A DNA stretch of 11,885 bases. It comes from an uncultured Moraxellaceae bacterium. Its GTDB lineage: Bacteria; Pseudomonadota; Gammaproteobacteria; Pseudomonadales; Moraxellaceae. The DNA lies in contig CALEYY010000285.1 in NCBI GenBank assembly GCA_937928295.1, positions 1 through 11,885 on the forward strand, in the 5' to 3' direction. The notes beneath the pieces are model-generated. The model searched no databases. It worked only from the letters and a program-made list of their open reading frames with translations, and had not been told where the DNA came from. Below are positions 1-6,717 of the stretch, piece after piece (the first letter of the stretch is position 1; each line of letters begins with the position of its first letter). A program made the translations under genes and the position numbers.

Positions 1-252
1 CCCATCATGCGCGACGGGGTCTTTGACGAGGAGGCGGTGAGGCAGGCCCTAGCCAGTGGTCCCTGGCCCGCCCGGGCACCAGATCGCAACATCGCCGACC
101 TAAAGGCCCAGATCGCGGCCTGCCTGGCCGGAGCCAGTGCCGTTCAGGACATGATCGAGACCCAGGGCGGGACGGTGGTGGCGGCCTATATGGACTTCGT
201 CCAGCAGAACGCCTCGGCCTGTGTGCGCCGCGCCGTCAGCCGGCTTGTCGAT
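1..252 (+). pseudogene. Hydantoinase B/oxoprolinase-type protein, internal fragment
   Basis: The frame is open at the left edge (CCC ATC ATG) and reads RDGVFDEEAV, then RNIADLKAQIAACLAG, then AAYMDFVQQNASACVRRAVSRL. In the hydantoinase B family (HyuB, or the B half of ATP-dependent 5-oxoprolinase) this order is typical of the middle of the protein: an RDGVFDE-like start, an NIADLKAQ motif, and an AYM-HVQ-NA-VRR helix followed by a DG turn. The family acts in ATP-dependent opening of hydantoin or 5-oxoproline rings. Similarity stops at about positions 244-255, after SRLVDGE. Beyond that the frame runs on to 417 with no family resemblance, because it is then antisense to other coding sequence. 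Both ends are therefore missing: one at the window edge, one at an apparent junction. The family call rests on remembered motifs and is moderately sure; that it is a fragment is clear. Confidence 0.6.
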
Positions 253-330
253 GGCGAGGATGGAGCGGTCCTCGTAAAGAATCGGGATGCGGACTTCGCG
301 GGAGAGTTCGATGTGGGTGGTCTTGGCCAT
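238..330 (-). pseudogene. RluA-family pseudouridine synthase, N-terminal fragment
   Basis: On the minus strand an ATG at 330-328 opens MAKTTHIELSREVRIPILYED, followed by RSILAIDKPA. The ILYED-S-LAIDKPAG pattern is the hallmark start of the catalytic domain of RluA/RluD-type rRNA or tRNA pseudouridine synthases, which isomerise uridine to pseudouridine. After residue 31 (A of DKPA, positions 240-238) the expected GW-L continuation is absent. The frame goes on to 100 without resemblance, since it is then antisense to the hydantoinase-B-like frame. The catalytic Asp region is missing, so this piece cannot be active. The start lies only 7 nt beyond the stop of the ORF at 338-553, so those two stretches probably belonged to one source genome. 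Confidence 0.5.
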
Positions 331-337
331 GAAAGAT

Positions 338-553
338 TTACGCGACGGCGGCGATGCGGAATTCGCTGTCCTTCGCGCTGCCCTCGGCGAACGGGTAGGC
401 GAAGTTCCGGACGTTGAAGCCCCACTCGGTGAGCGTTGCCCGGTCCAGGCAGATTTCGCGCTGCGCTTCCTGCGCCGGCATGCCGAACAGGCTCAGCACG
501 TTGATGGCCCACACACGGACGCCAGGACTTTTGTGTTCCAGCCTTTTGACGAC
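338..553 (-). other. Foreign tail fused to the P450 (unidentified C-terminal segment)
   Basis: These 71 codons share the P450 frame but carry no P450 feature. The first part (VVKRLEHKSPGVRVWAINVL, then SLFG) resembles a HEAT-like helical repeat. The middle (EWGFNVRNFAYPFAEG) resembles the AYPF strand region of NodB-type polysaccharide deacetylases, but the rest of such a domain is absent. The end (SAKDSEFRIAAVA) could again be helical-repeat-like. I cannot assign it. The stop codon lies 7 nt from the RluA-like start on the same strand, so this and the RluA fragment look like two neighbouring genes from one source, cut on both sides. Confidence 0.45.
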
Positions 554-1744
554 GAAGGGCAGGTACTGGTAGGCATGCTGTTTGTGCTCGCGGCGCTCGG
601 GGCTGAAGCGCTCCGGGTCGAACTGCTCGGGCGCAGTCCAATATTGCGGCAAGTGATGCGACACGATGGGACTGATGACGATGTAGGTATTGGCCGGGAT
701 GCGGTAGCCGGCAAAGTCCACCGGCTTCACGGTCTTGCGCGGCAGCACATGCACGGGCGAGAGCAGGCGCAGCGATTCCTTCAGCACCAGCTCCATCTGC
801 GGCAGCTGGCCGAGGTCGTCGTGCACGAGGCTGGCTTTGCCCAGGGTCAGGGCTTCGTCGCGCAGGCGTCGCTGCCAGTCCGGGTGCTTGCCGAGCTGGT
901 AGATCATGCTGGTCAGCGTGATGGTGCTGGTGTCGTGCGCGGCCATGAGCAGGAAGATCATGTGATTGACCACATCATCGTCGGTAAAGCGGTTGCCCTG
1001 CTCGTCTTCGGCGATGCAAAGCCGGCTGAACAAGTCCGAGCCGGGCTCGCGGCGCTTGGCGGCGATGCGGGAGCGGAAGAAGGCCTCCAGCGTTGCCCGG
1101 CCACGCAGGCCGCGCTGCCAACGGCCGCCGGGAATGGGGTAGCGCACAATCGCCGTGCCGGCTTTCACGCAGTCCACAAAAGCTTCATTGATTTTGTCGG
1201 CGGCTTTGCCCAGCGGCTCGCCCATGAAGACCTCAGTGGCGATGTCCAGCGTCAGGCGCTTGAGCTCCGGGTACATCAGGAATTGATTGCCGCGAGCCTT
1301 TTTTTGCCAGCGCGTCAGCCCTTGCTTGATCACCGGCTGCATGCGCTGCAAATAGTCAGACAGCGCCGGCTTCTTGAACGCTGTCTGCAAGATGCCGCGA
1401 TGAAATTTGTGCTCATCAAAGTCGAGCAGCATGAGCCCGCGATAAAAAAACTTCTCGATGAAAAAGGCCCAGCCCTGATGGCTGGAGAACGCCTGATCGC
1501 TGTTGCGCAGCACCATCTCGATGGCATCGGGGCCGCTCAAGGCCAGAGAGTCCAGACCAAAGGCATTACCACGGACAATAGGCCCGAGGCGCTGATGCAT
1601 GTCCAGGCCGCTGCTGAGTGGGCGAAACAGAAAGTTCAGCGTCTGGCCGATGACCGGAATGCCGCCGGCCGCCGGGATGTCTTTCAGGCCTAGTGGTGTT
1701 GTGGCGAGAGGTGCTGCGGCGTGCGGCGCTGTAGTCGTGGTCAT
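338..1744 (-). CDS. Cytochrome P450 with its haem-binding C-terminus replaced (chimeric or broken)
   Basis: The first 397 residues are a clear cytochrome P450: I-helix oxygen-activation motif AAHDTST (residues 268-274), K-helix ExxR (E323-SL-R326) and a PERF motif (377-380) leading to HAYQYLPF (390-397). In P450s this is followed at once by the haem loop (GGG-x-x-x-C-x-G) with the cysteine thiolate ligand. Here the frame instead continues into 71 unrelated residues (positions 553-341) and stops at 340-338. The haem cysteine and L-helix are therefore lost, and the product should not bind haem normally. The ATG at 1744-1742 is preferred over upstream in-frame starts because AGGAG sits 7 nt upstream and its ATGA overlaps the mpaB-like stop, which indicates translational coupling. 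P450s of this type hydroxylate hydrophobic substrates; the actual substrate cannot be read from sequence. An intact gene would be expected to be about 450 residues long. Confidence 0.85.
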   Translation of the reverse strand: MTTTTAPHAAAPLATTPLGLKDIPAAGGIPVIGQTLNFLFRPLSSGLDMHQRLGPIVRGNAFGLDSLALSGPDAIEMVLRNSDQAFSSHQGWAFFIEKFFYRGLMLLDFDEHKFHRGILQTAFKKPALSDYLQRMQPVIKQGLTRWQKKARGNQFLMYPELKRLTLDIATEVFMGEPLGKAADKINEAFVDCVKAGTAIVRYPIPGGRWQRGLRGRATLEAFFRSRIAAKRREPGSDLFSRLCIAEDEQGNRFTDDDVVNHMIFLLMAAHDTSTITLTSMIYQLGKHPDWQRRLRDEALTLGKASLVHDDLGQLPQMELVLKESLRLLSPVHVLPRKTVKPVDFAGYRIPANTYIVISPIVSHHLPQYWTAPEQFDPERFSPERREHKQHAYQYLPFVVKRLEHKSPGVRVWAINVLSLFGMPAQEAQREICLDRATLTEWGFNVRNFAYPFAEGSAKDSEFRIAAVA

Positions 1745-2976
1745 GCGTGTGCTCCTGGTGCAATCGCAGTCAGTTGCTGCGGCTTCTTGCCAAAAACTTC
1801 GCCAAGGGCCGCGTGCTGAGCCTGCCGGCCGCGCGCGATCTGCCGCTTGTGCCAGCGTGGCAGCAGTCGTTGTGCGGTATAGGTCAATGCTCGTGGTGCC
1901 ATCGTCAGCCACGGATACCAAGCGCTGACATCCGTGGGCAGGCCGAGTTGCTCGAATTGCTCGCGCGTCAGAAAAAAGCGACTCACGCTCAGATGCTGCT
2001 GATACACAAAGCGGCGCATCGGCTGCTGCAGGCCGTATTTCGCCAGCGTCGGAAAGTGGCGCAGCAGCGGCTCTTCAGACAGCGCCTTGCCCAGCGCCTT
2101 GCTGGTCCAGTCGGCGCGGCTTTGTGTCATCAAGGCCGTATTGAGCATGATCATGCCTTCGGTTTCGCTGAAGCGCAGCCATTTTTCCTCGACGCCCATG
2201 AGCCAGCAGGCGTAGCTCCACAACTGCATCACGCCGCGCGCCTCCTGTGGGGTGGCCTGAATGCCGAGCTTGCGCAGGCCGCCGAGCATCACCACGCTGA
2301 AGCCGAGGTAGGTCGCGGCCATGTCGATCTGGTTCAGCGGCACGCCCCATTGCTCATGGTCCCAGTCGTCGCGCTGATTGAGCTGACGCCGCACGATGGC
2401 ATGCACCAGGCGCACATGCAGCGTCGATTGCACGCCGGCGCCGAAGCGTTCCAGACCGCCGACCTCGGTGCAGTCCATCCACCACTTGCCGGTTTCGGCG
2501 ACGCGCTGCGAAGTGCCGTTGGTGAGCGCGCCGGTCATCACCAGTGCCTGATTGAAGCCAGACAGCAGATAGCCGCCCATCAGCGCTAGGTCGCGCATGA
2601 CTTGCAGCGCGGTGAGGCCGCTGGCATGGATGAAGCGCAGGCCATCTTCAATTAGCGTGCGATCCAGCCAGGCCGGTGTGCTGTCGACTTCGGCAAAAAG
2701 TGCCTGCAAGGCGGGCGGGCAGTCAGTCAGCGTATCCACACCCTGCGTGAGCGCCTGCTGAAACAGCGCGCGGCGGTCTTTGGGCGATTGCATCAGCCAT
2801 TCCGCCACGGCATCCATGAGTGGATCGCCCACCTGCAGGCCGGCCACCGCGTCATCATATTCGCTGCGGCTGGGGGCCAGATTGCGACCCAAGATGAGTT
2901 TCAGCAGCGCCGGCGTGGGCTGCTGCGTCTTGGCGAAGGGTCGAACGCGGGTTGGTACCGGACAAGTCGCTGTCAT
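1741..2976 (-). CDS. MpaB/DUF2236-family haem oxygenase (latex-clearing-protein-like)
   Basis: This 411-residue protein matches the oxygenase MpaB family (formerly DUF2236), which includes the rubber oxygenase Lcp, a b-type haem enzyme, and fungal MpaB, which cleaves a farnesyl side chain. Visible family features are SQRVAETGKWW (residues 156-166), LHVRLVHAIVRRQL (186-199), and WGVPLNQIDMAATYLGFS (210-227). R158, T162 and H192 have the same relative spacing (+4, +34) as the conserved Arg, Thr and axial His I recall for Lcp (R164, T168, H198), so haem binding is likely. There is no obvious signal peptide, unlike secreted Lcp, which suggests an intracellular isoprenoid, sterol or lipid substrate. 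Length is about that of Lcp (~400). It lies upstream of, and overlaps by ATGA, the P450 gene, so the two are one transcription unit. The promoter would be in the gap shared with the divergent TetR gene. Family call is good; substrate unknown. Confidence 0.82.
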   Translation of the reverse strand: MTATCPVPTRVRPFAKTQQPTPALLKLILGRNLAPSRSEYDDAVAGLQVGDPLMDAVAEWLMQSPKDRRALFQQALTQGVDTLTDCPPALQALFAEVDSTPAWLDRTLIEDGLRFIHASGLTALQVMRDLALMGGYLLSGFNQALVMTGALTNGTSQRVAETGKWWMDCTEVGGLERFGAGVQSTLHVRLVHAIVRRQLNQRDDWDHEQWGVPLNQIDMAATYLGFSVVMLGGLRKLGIQATPQEARGVMQLWSYACWLMGVEEKWLRFSETEGMIMLNTALMTQSRADWTSKALGKALSEEPLLRHFPTLAKYGLQQPMRRFVYQQHLSVSRFFLTREQFEQLGLPTDVSAWYPWLTMAPRALTYTAQRLLPRWHKRQIARGRQAQHAALGEVFGKKPQQLTAIAPGAHA

Positions 2977-3014
2977 GATGGGACTCAGGTCATTGCGAGA
3001 TGCCGACCATAATG

Positions 3015-3034
3015 TGAATATCTATTCGTATTCA
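3015..3034. promoter_or_regulatory. Candidate TetR-type operator in the divergent promoter region
   Basis: Between the mpaB-like gene (start 2976) and the TetR gene (start 3061) there are only 84 bp. They contain a 20-bp element with perfect 6-bp arms, TGAATA-N8-TATTCA. A wider imperfect repeat, AATGTGAAT (3011-3019) against ATTCGCATT (3035-3043), has one mismatch. TetR-family dimers usually bind such palindromes next to their own gene and repress both divergent promoters. The role is inferred from position and symmetry alone. Confidence 0.5.
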
Positions 3035-3060
3035 ATTCGCATTTGCTGGAGCAGCAGAGC

Positions 3061-3678
3061 ATGCGCAAGAAGCCGCAACAAGAACGATCACGGCAGATGG
3101 TGGCCACGCTGATCGAAGCCACCGCGCGTTGCATCGCCGAACGCGGCCTCGATAACACCAGCACGCCGCTGATTGCCGAGCGCGCCGGCGTCAGTGTGGG
3201 TTCGCTGTATCAATACTTCAGCAGCAAGGAGGCGCTGATCGAAGCCATGCTCGCCAAGCTGGCGGAAGACATCGGCACCGGTCTGGCGCGCTTGCCGGTC
3301 GCGCCCGAGGCCAATTTTCGGGATCTGGTCAGCGGTGCCATCCGTTTCGGCTTTGCCACCCTGCACTCGCAAGACGGCCTTTATCTGGAGCTGGTGCGCA
3401 ACTGGCATCGCCTGCCCACACAGAAGGTTGCGGATGTGCTGCAGCAGCATTTTCTGGAGCTGGCGCGGCTGTATTTTCTCAAGCATTACCGCGAATACCC
3501 GATCGCCGATTTGCAGGTGCGTCTATTCATCATCACCAACAGCACGCTGTTTACCATGGTGCGACAATTCAGCCAGAACAGCGCCTGGATCACTGAGGAT
3601 GCCGTGGCAGAAGGTTTGGTCGACATGATTACGAGCTATTTGCTGGCTCCCGCCGCTGGCACGCCGAAAGCACTCTGA
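3061..3678 (+). CDS. TetR/AcrR-family transcriptional regulator
   Basis: This 205-residue protein has a typical TetR N-terminal DNA-binding domain. A first helix ends at CIAERGLDNTSTPLIAERAG, followed by VSVGSLYQYFSSKEALIEAML (about residues 24-65); S-GSLYQYF-SKE is the recognition helix and following turn characteristic of the family. The remaining ~135 residues form the variable, all-helical ligand-binding and dimerisation part and do not reveal the ligand. The ATG at 3061 is chosen because GGAG sits 9 nt upstream; a TTG at 3043 would add six residues but lies inside the operator-like repeat. The gene diverges from the mpaB-like/P450 pair, so it probably represses that pair and itself, responding to a hydrophobic substrate or product. 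Family call is firm; target and ligand are inferred. Confidence 0.9.
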   Translation: MRKKPQQERSRQMVATLIEATARCIAERGLDNTSTPLIAERAGVSVGSLYQYFSSKEALIEAMLAKLAEDIGTGLARLPVAPEANFRDLVSGAIRFGFATLHSQDGLYLELVRNWHRLPTQKVADVLQQHFLELARLYFLKHYREYPIADLQVRLFIITNSTLFTMVRQFSQNSAWITEDAVAEGLVDMITSYLLAPAAGTPKAL

Positions 3679-3687
3679 CACCCACTG

Positions 3688-3715
3688 TTGTCAATACGCT
3701 CGTTGTGTGTTTAAT
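3688..3715 (+). promoter_or_regulatory. Candidate sigma-70 promoter for the metal-dependent hydrolase gene
   Basis: In the 70-bp gap after the TetR gene, TTGTCA (3688-3693) and TTTAAT (3710-3715) are 16 bp apart. Each matches five of six consensus positions of the -35 and -10 elements. The start codon at 3749 lies 33 nt further on, giving a short leader with GGAG 7 nt before the ATG. This would allow expression of the hydrolase gene apart from tetR. Confidence 0.45.
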
Positions 3716-3748
3716 TCTTGAGCAGAGCCCTTGTTTCGGAGATGCACC

Positions 3749-4579
3749 ATGACCGTCGTCAACACGGCCCTCGATAACCTCAAGCGCCCGCAGCCGCGCC
3801 GCATGGATTTTGTCTTCGATGACAGCATCCCGATGGACTGGTTTGGCGGCGATCCGTTCAAGACCATGGTGCTGACCGCGCTGTCTGGCACTTTCCCCGA
3901 AGGCGAGCGCTTCTTCGTGGACTCCGTGCGGCATTATCAGAAGAACCTGAGCCCGGCGCTGGCCGCGCAAGTCAGCGGCTTCATCGGTCAGGAAGCGCAT
4001 CACGGCCGCGAGCACGATGCCTTTAACCAGTTCATGCAGCGCAAAGGTCTGCCCATGGACCGCATCGAGAAATTCGTCACGGGCGGCATGCAATTCCTGC
4101 GTCAGCGCCTCTCGCCCGAGCGGCAACTGGCGATGACCTGCGCGTTGGAGCACTTCACCGCGATTCTGGCTGAGCTGGCGCTGGAGCATCCCGACTTTTT
4201 CGGCCCGATGGATGACCGCGTGAAGCCGCTCTGGTACTGGCATGCCATCGAGGAAAGCGAGCACAAGGCGGTGGCGTTTGATGTCTTCCAGGATCAGGTC
4301 GGCAGCTACTGGATTCGCAGCTCGCAGATGGCCATCAACAGCATCGAGTTTGTCTTTTTCACCGGCCTGCATACCTACCATCTGTTCAAGGCGCGTGGCA
4401 TCCAGCGTGACTGGCGCATGCACCTCAAGGGCCTGAACGAGATGATCGGCACCAACCCCGGCTGGCTGCGCAAGATGAGCAAGGCCTACTTCGCCTATTA
4501 CAAGCCGAGCTTCCACCCTTGGCAGCGCGACACCAACCGCGCCATGAACCACTGGAAGCAGGTTTACGGCATCGTTTAA
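3749..4579 (+). CDS. Ferritin-like 'metal-dependent hydrolase' family protein (PF10118 type)
   Basis: The 276-residue product resembles the family annotated as predicted metal-dependent hydrolases. It carries a set of Glu/His motifs suited to a two-metal site in a helical bundle: E53 (EGERFF), E82-AHH-GREH (82-89), E134-H135 (ALEHFTA) and H165-AIEESEH (165-172). The paired E-x-x-H pattern is ferritin-like, so a diiron oxygenase or oxidase is as plausible as a hydrolase; the family has little direct biochemistry that I know of. The ATG at 3749 follows GGAG by 7 nt. Another ATG at 3742 is in a different frame, and a TTG at 3731 lacks a ribosome site. Genes of this family often sit near lipid- or alkane-modifying oxygenases and TetR regulators, which fits the mpaB-like/P450 pair here. 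Family membership is likely; reaction unknown. Confidence 0.8.
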   Translation: MTVVNTALDNLKRPQPRRMDFVFDDSIPMDWFGGDPFKTMVLTALSGTFPEGERFFVDSVRHYQKNLSPALAAQVSGFIGQEAHHGREHDAFNQFMQRKGLPMDRIEKFVTGGMQFLRQRLSPERQLAMTCALEHFTAILAELALEHPDFFGPMDDRVKPLWYWHAIEESEHKAVAFDVFQDQVGSYWIRSSQMAINSIEFVFFTGLHTYHLFKARGIQRDWRMHLKGLNEMIGTNPGWLRKMSKAYFAYYKPSFHPWQRDTNRAMNHWKQVYGIV

Positions 4580-4590
4580 GCGTTTATGAC

Positions 4591-4611
4591 GCTGGCCTCG
4601 CCGGGGCCAGC
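4591..4611. terminator. Short GC hairpin between the hydrolase gene and rep
   Basis: GCTGGCC (4591-4597) and GGCCAGC (4605-4611) form a 7-bp stem with a 7-nt loop, starting 11 nt after the hydrolase stop codon. There is no T-run after it on either strand, so it is not a canonical intrinsic terminator. It could protect a 3' end or weakly pause transcription before rep. Confidence 0.3.
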
Positions 4612-4655
4612 TCACTACAATCGCCGGCCTGCTGAACTGCCTGCCGGATGCCTCT

Positions 4656-6665
4656 GTGAATAACCTCAACCCGCGTCAACGCGAAGCTGTACTGGCCATC
4701 ACTGGGCCGGTGCTAGTGCTTGCCGGCGCGGGCTCGGGCAAGACCTCGGTCATCACCCGCAAGATCGCCTACCTGATCCAGGATTGCGGCGTGCCGGCGC
4801 ACAAGATTCTCGCCGTCACCTTCACCAACAAGGCCGCGCGCGAAATGAAAGAGCGCGCCGCCAAGCTGGTGCATGGCCCGGAAGCGCGCGGCCTCATGGT
4901 CTCGACCTTCCACACGCTGGGCCTGACCATGCTCAAGCGGCATCCAGAAACCTTCGGCCTGAAGAAGAACTTTTCGATTTTTGATGCCGAAGACTCACGC
5001 ACGCTGCTCGGCGAGCTGCTGCACAAGGAAAATGCCAGCGACAAGATCGACCTCGTGCGCAACCTCATCTCCGGCTACAAGAACGAGCTGATGCTGCCGG
5101 CCGAAGCAATGAGTCGCGCCGAAACCGATACCGATGTGTTTGCCGCGACGGTCTACGAGCAGTACGAGCGCCATCTGCGTGCCTACAACGCCGTCGATTT
5201 CGATGACCTGATCGTGCGTCCGACGCTGGCGCTGCAAAATGACGCCACGCTGCGCGAGCATTGGCAGAACCGCGTGCACTACCTGCTCGTGGACGAATAT
5301 CAGGACACCAACGCCGCCCAGTATTCGATGGTGAAAAATCTCGTCGGGGCCCGTGCCACCTTTACCGCCGTGGGTGACGACGACCAGTCGATCTACGCCT
5401 GGCGCGGTGCCCGGCCGGAAAACATGGCGCAGCTGGCGGTGGACTATCCGCAGCTCAAGCTGATCAAGCTGGAGCAGAACTATCGCTCCACCAGCCGCAT
5501 TCTCAAGGCCGCCAACGCGGTCATCGCCAACAACCCGCATGTGTTCGAGAAGCAGCTGTGGAGCCAGCATGGCATGGGCGAGCCGATTCGCGTGATCCAG
5601 TGCGGCAGCGAAGACTCGGAGGCGGAAAAGGTCGCCACCGAAATCCTCAACCACAAGCTCATGCAGCGCACTGAGTTTCGCGACTATGCCGTGCTCTATC
5701 GCGGCAATTTCCAGGCGCGTGTGCTCGAAACCAAGCTCCGCGAATTGCAGGTGCCCTACAAGATTTCCGGCGGCCAATCCTTTTTCGCGCGCTCGGAAAT
5801 CAAGGATGTGATGGCCTATTTGCGCTTGGTCATCAACCCGGAAGACGACAACGCCTTCCTGCGCATCATCAATACGCCCAAGCGCGAGATCGGCCCGGCC
5901 ACGCTGGAAAAGCTCGGCGGCTACTCGCAACAGCGCGACTGCGCCATGCTGCTGGCCTGCGATGAAATGGGCCTGGGCCTGCATGTTGGCGAGCGCGCCC
6001 ACGGCCGCTTGCAAGACTTCGCGCAATGGCTGCAAGACACCGCCCGCGCCATCATCGACGGCGACGACCCGCTCGCGGCCATCAAGCAGATGCTCTCCGA
6101 CATTCAGTATCAGGACTACCTGCTCGACTCATCTCCCACGCCGCAAACGGCCGAACGCCGCATGGAGTCCGTCAACAGCTTCCTGGCCTCGGTGCAGCGC
6201 CTGTGGGACAAAGTCGAAGACGAAGAAGATCGCGACATCGAAGCCGTGATTCGCAAATTAGTTTTGCTAGATCTGCTCGAACAGCAAGCCGAAGAAGACA
6301 ACAGCGACAAAGTCCAGCTCATGACCCTACACGCCGCCAAAGGTCTGGAGTTCCCACATGTGACCATGATGGGTCTAGAAGAAGACTTGCTACCCCACCG
6401 CAACAGCATCGAGTCCGGCACGGTAGAAGAAGAGCGCCGCCTCATGTATGTCGGCATCACCCGCGCCAAGCAGACGCTGACCCTGACCTACTCATCCAAA
6501 CGCAAATTTGGCGGCGAATCCCTGCCCACCACACCCAGCCGCTTCCTAGAAGAACTACCGGCCGACGAGCTCGAATGGGAAGGCCGCAGCAGCGGCCGCA
6601 GCGTCGAGCAAAAGCAAGCCCTAGGCAACGCCCACCTCTCCAACCTGAAGAACCTCTTCGGCTGA
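4656..6665 (+). CDS. rep: ATP-dependent DNA helicase Rep (UvrD/Rep superfamily 1)
   Basis: Rep is a 3'-to-5' single-strand DNA translocase and helicase that clears proteins ahead of the replication fork and helps restart. The 669-residue product is almost the length of E. coli Rep (673 as I recall). All SF1A motifs are visible in order: Walker A AGAGSGKT (23-30), TFTNKAA (55-61), STFHTLGL (83-90), Walker B DEYQD (213-217), GDDDQSIYAWRGA (240-252), QNYR (274-277), TLHAAKGLEFP (557-567) and VGITRAK (599-605). GTG at 4656 is the natural start, since NNLNPRQREAV aligns with the Rep N-terminus; the ribosome site is weak (CCGGA, 7 nt upstream). The acidic/basic C-terminal tail ends in NLKNLFG. Rep rather than UvrD or PcrA is supported by length, N-terminus and tail. 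CTA leucine codons cluster in the last ~140 codons (seven, against one seen earlier). Confidence 0.95.
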   Translation: MNNLNPRQREAVLAITGPVLVLAGAGSGKTSVITRKIAYLIQDCGVPAHKILAVTFTNKAAREMKERAAKLVHGPEARGLMVSTFHTLGLTMLKRHPETFGLKKNFSIFDAEDSRTLLGELLHKENASDKIDLVRNLISGYKNELMLPAEAMSRAETDTDVFAATVYEQYERHLRAYNAVDFDDLIVRPTLALQNDATLREHWQNRVHYLLVDEYQDTNAAQYSMVKNLVGARATFTAVGDDDQSIYAWRGARPENMAQLAVDYPQLKLIKLEQNYRSTSRILKAANAVIANNPHVFEKQLWSQHGMGEPIRVIQCGSEDSEAEKVATEILNHKLMQRTEFRDYAVLYRGNFQARVLETKLRELQVPYKISGGQSFFARSEIKDVMAYLRLVINPEDDNAFLRIINTPKREIGPATLEKLGGYSQQRDCAMLLACDEMGLGLHVGERAHGRLQDFAQWLQDTARAIIDGDDPLAAIKQMLSDIQYQDYLLDSSPTPQTAERRMESVNSFLASVQRLWDKVEDEEDRDIEAVIRKLVLLDLLEQQAEEDNSDKVQLMTLHAAKGLEFPHVTMMGLEEDLLPHRNSIESGTVEEERRLMYVGITRAKQTLTLTYSSKRKFGGESLPTTPSRFLEELPADELEWEGRSSGRSVEQKQALGNAHLSNLKNLFG

Positions 6666-6717
6666 ATTTCCACCAGTGTGGAAGACAGAAAGGGTCAGAG
6701 GAATGTCGTACCAACGA

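Noticed and set aside
287..1693. Long open frame on + (468 codons) opposite the P450 gene
   Set aside because: It is antisense to the well-supported P450 frame, is rich in His/Gln/Arg/Ala as expected of a GC-rich shadow frame, and has no recognisable motif.
3629..4669. Long open frame on - opposite the metal-dependent hydrolase gene
   Set aside because: It is antisense to a gene with clear family motifs and a good ribosome site; its composition is that of a shadow frame.
4995..6035. Long open frame on - inside rep
   Set aside because: Rep is complete with all helicase motifs on +; the antisense frame shows no domain.
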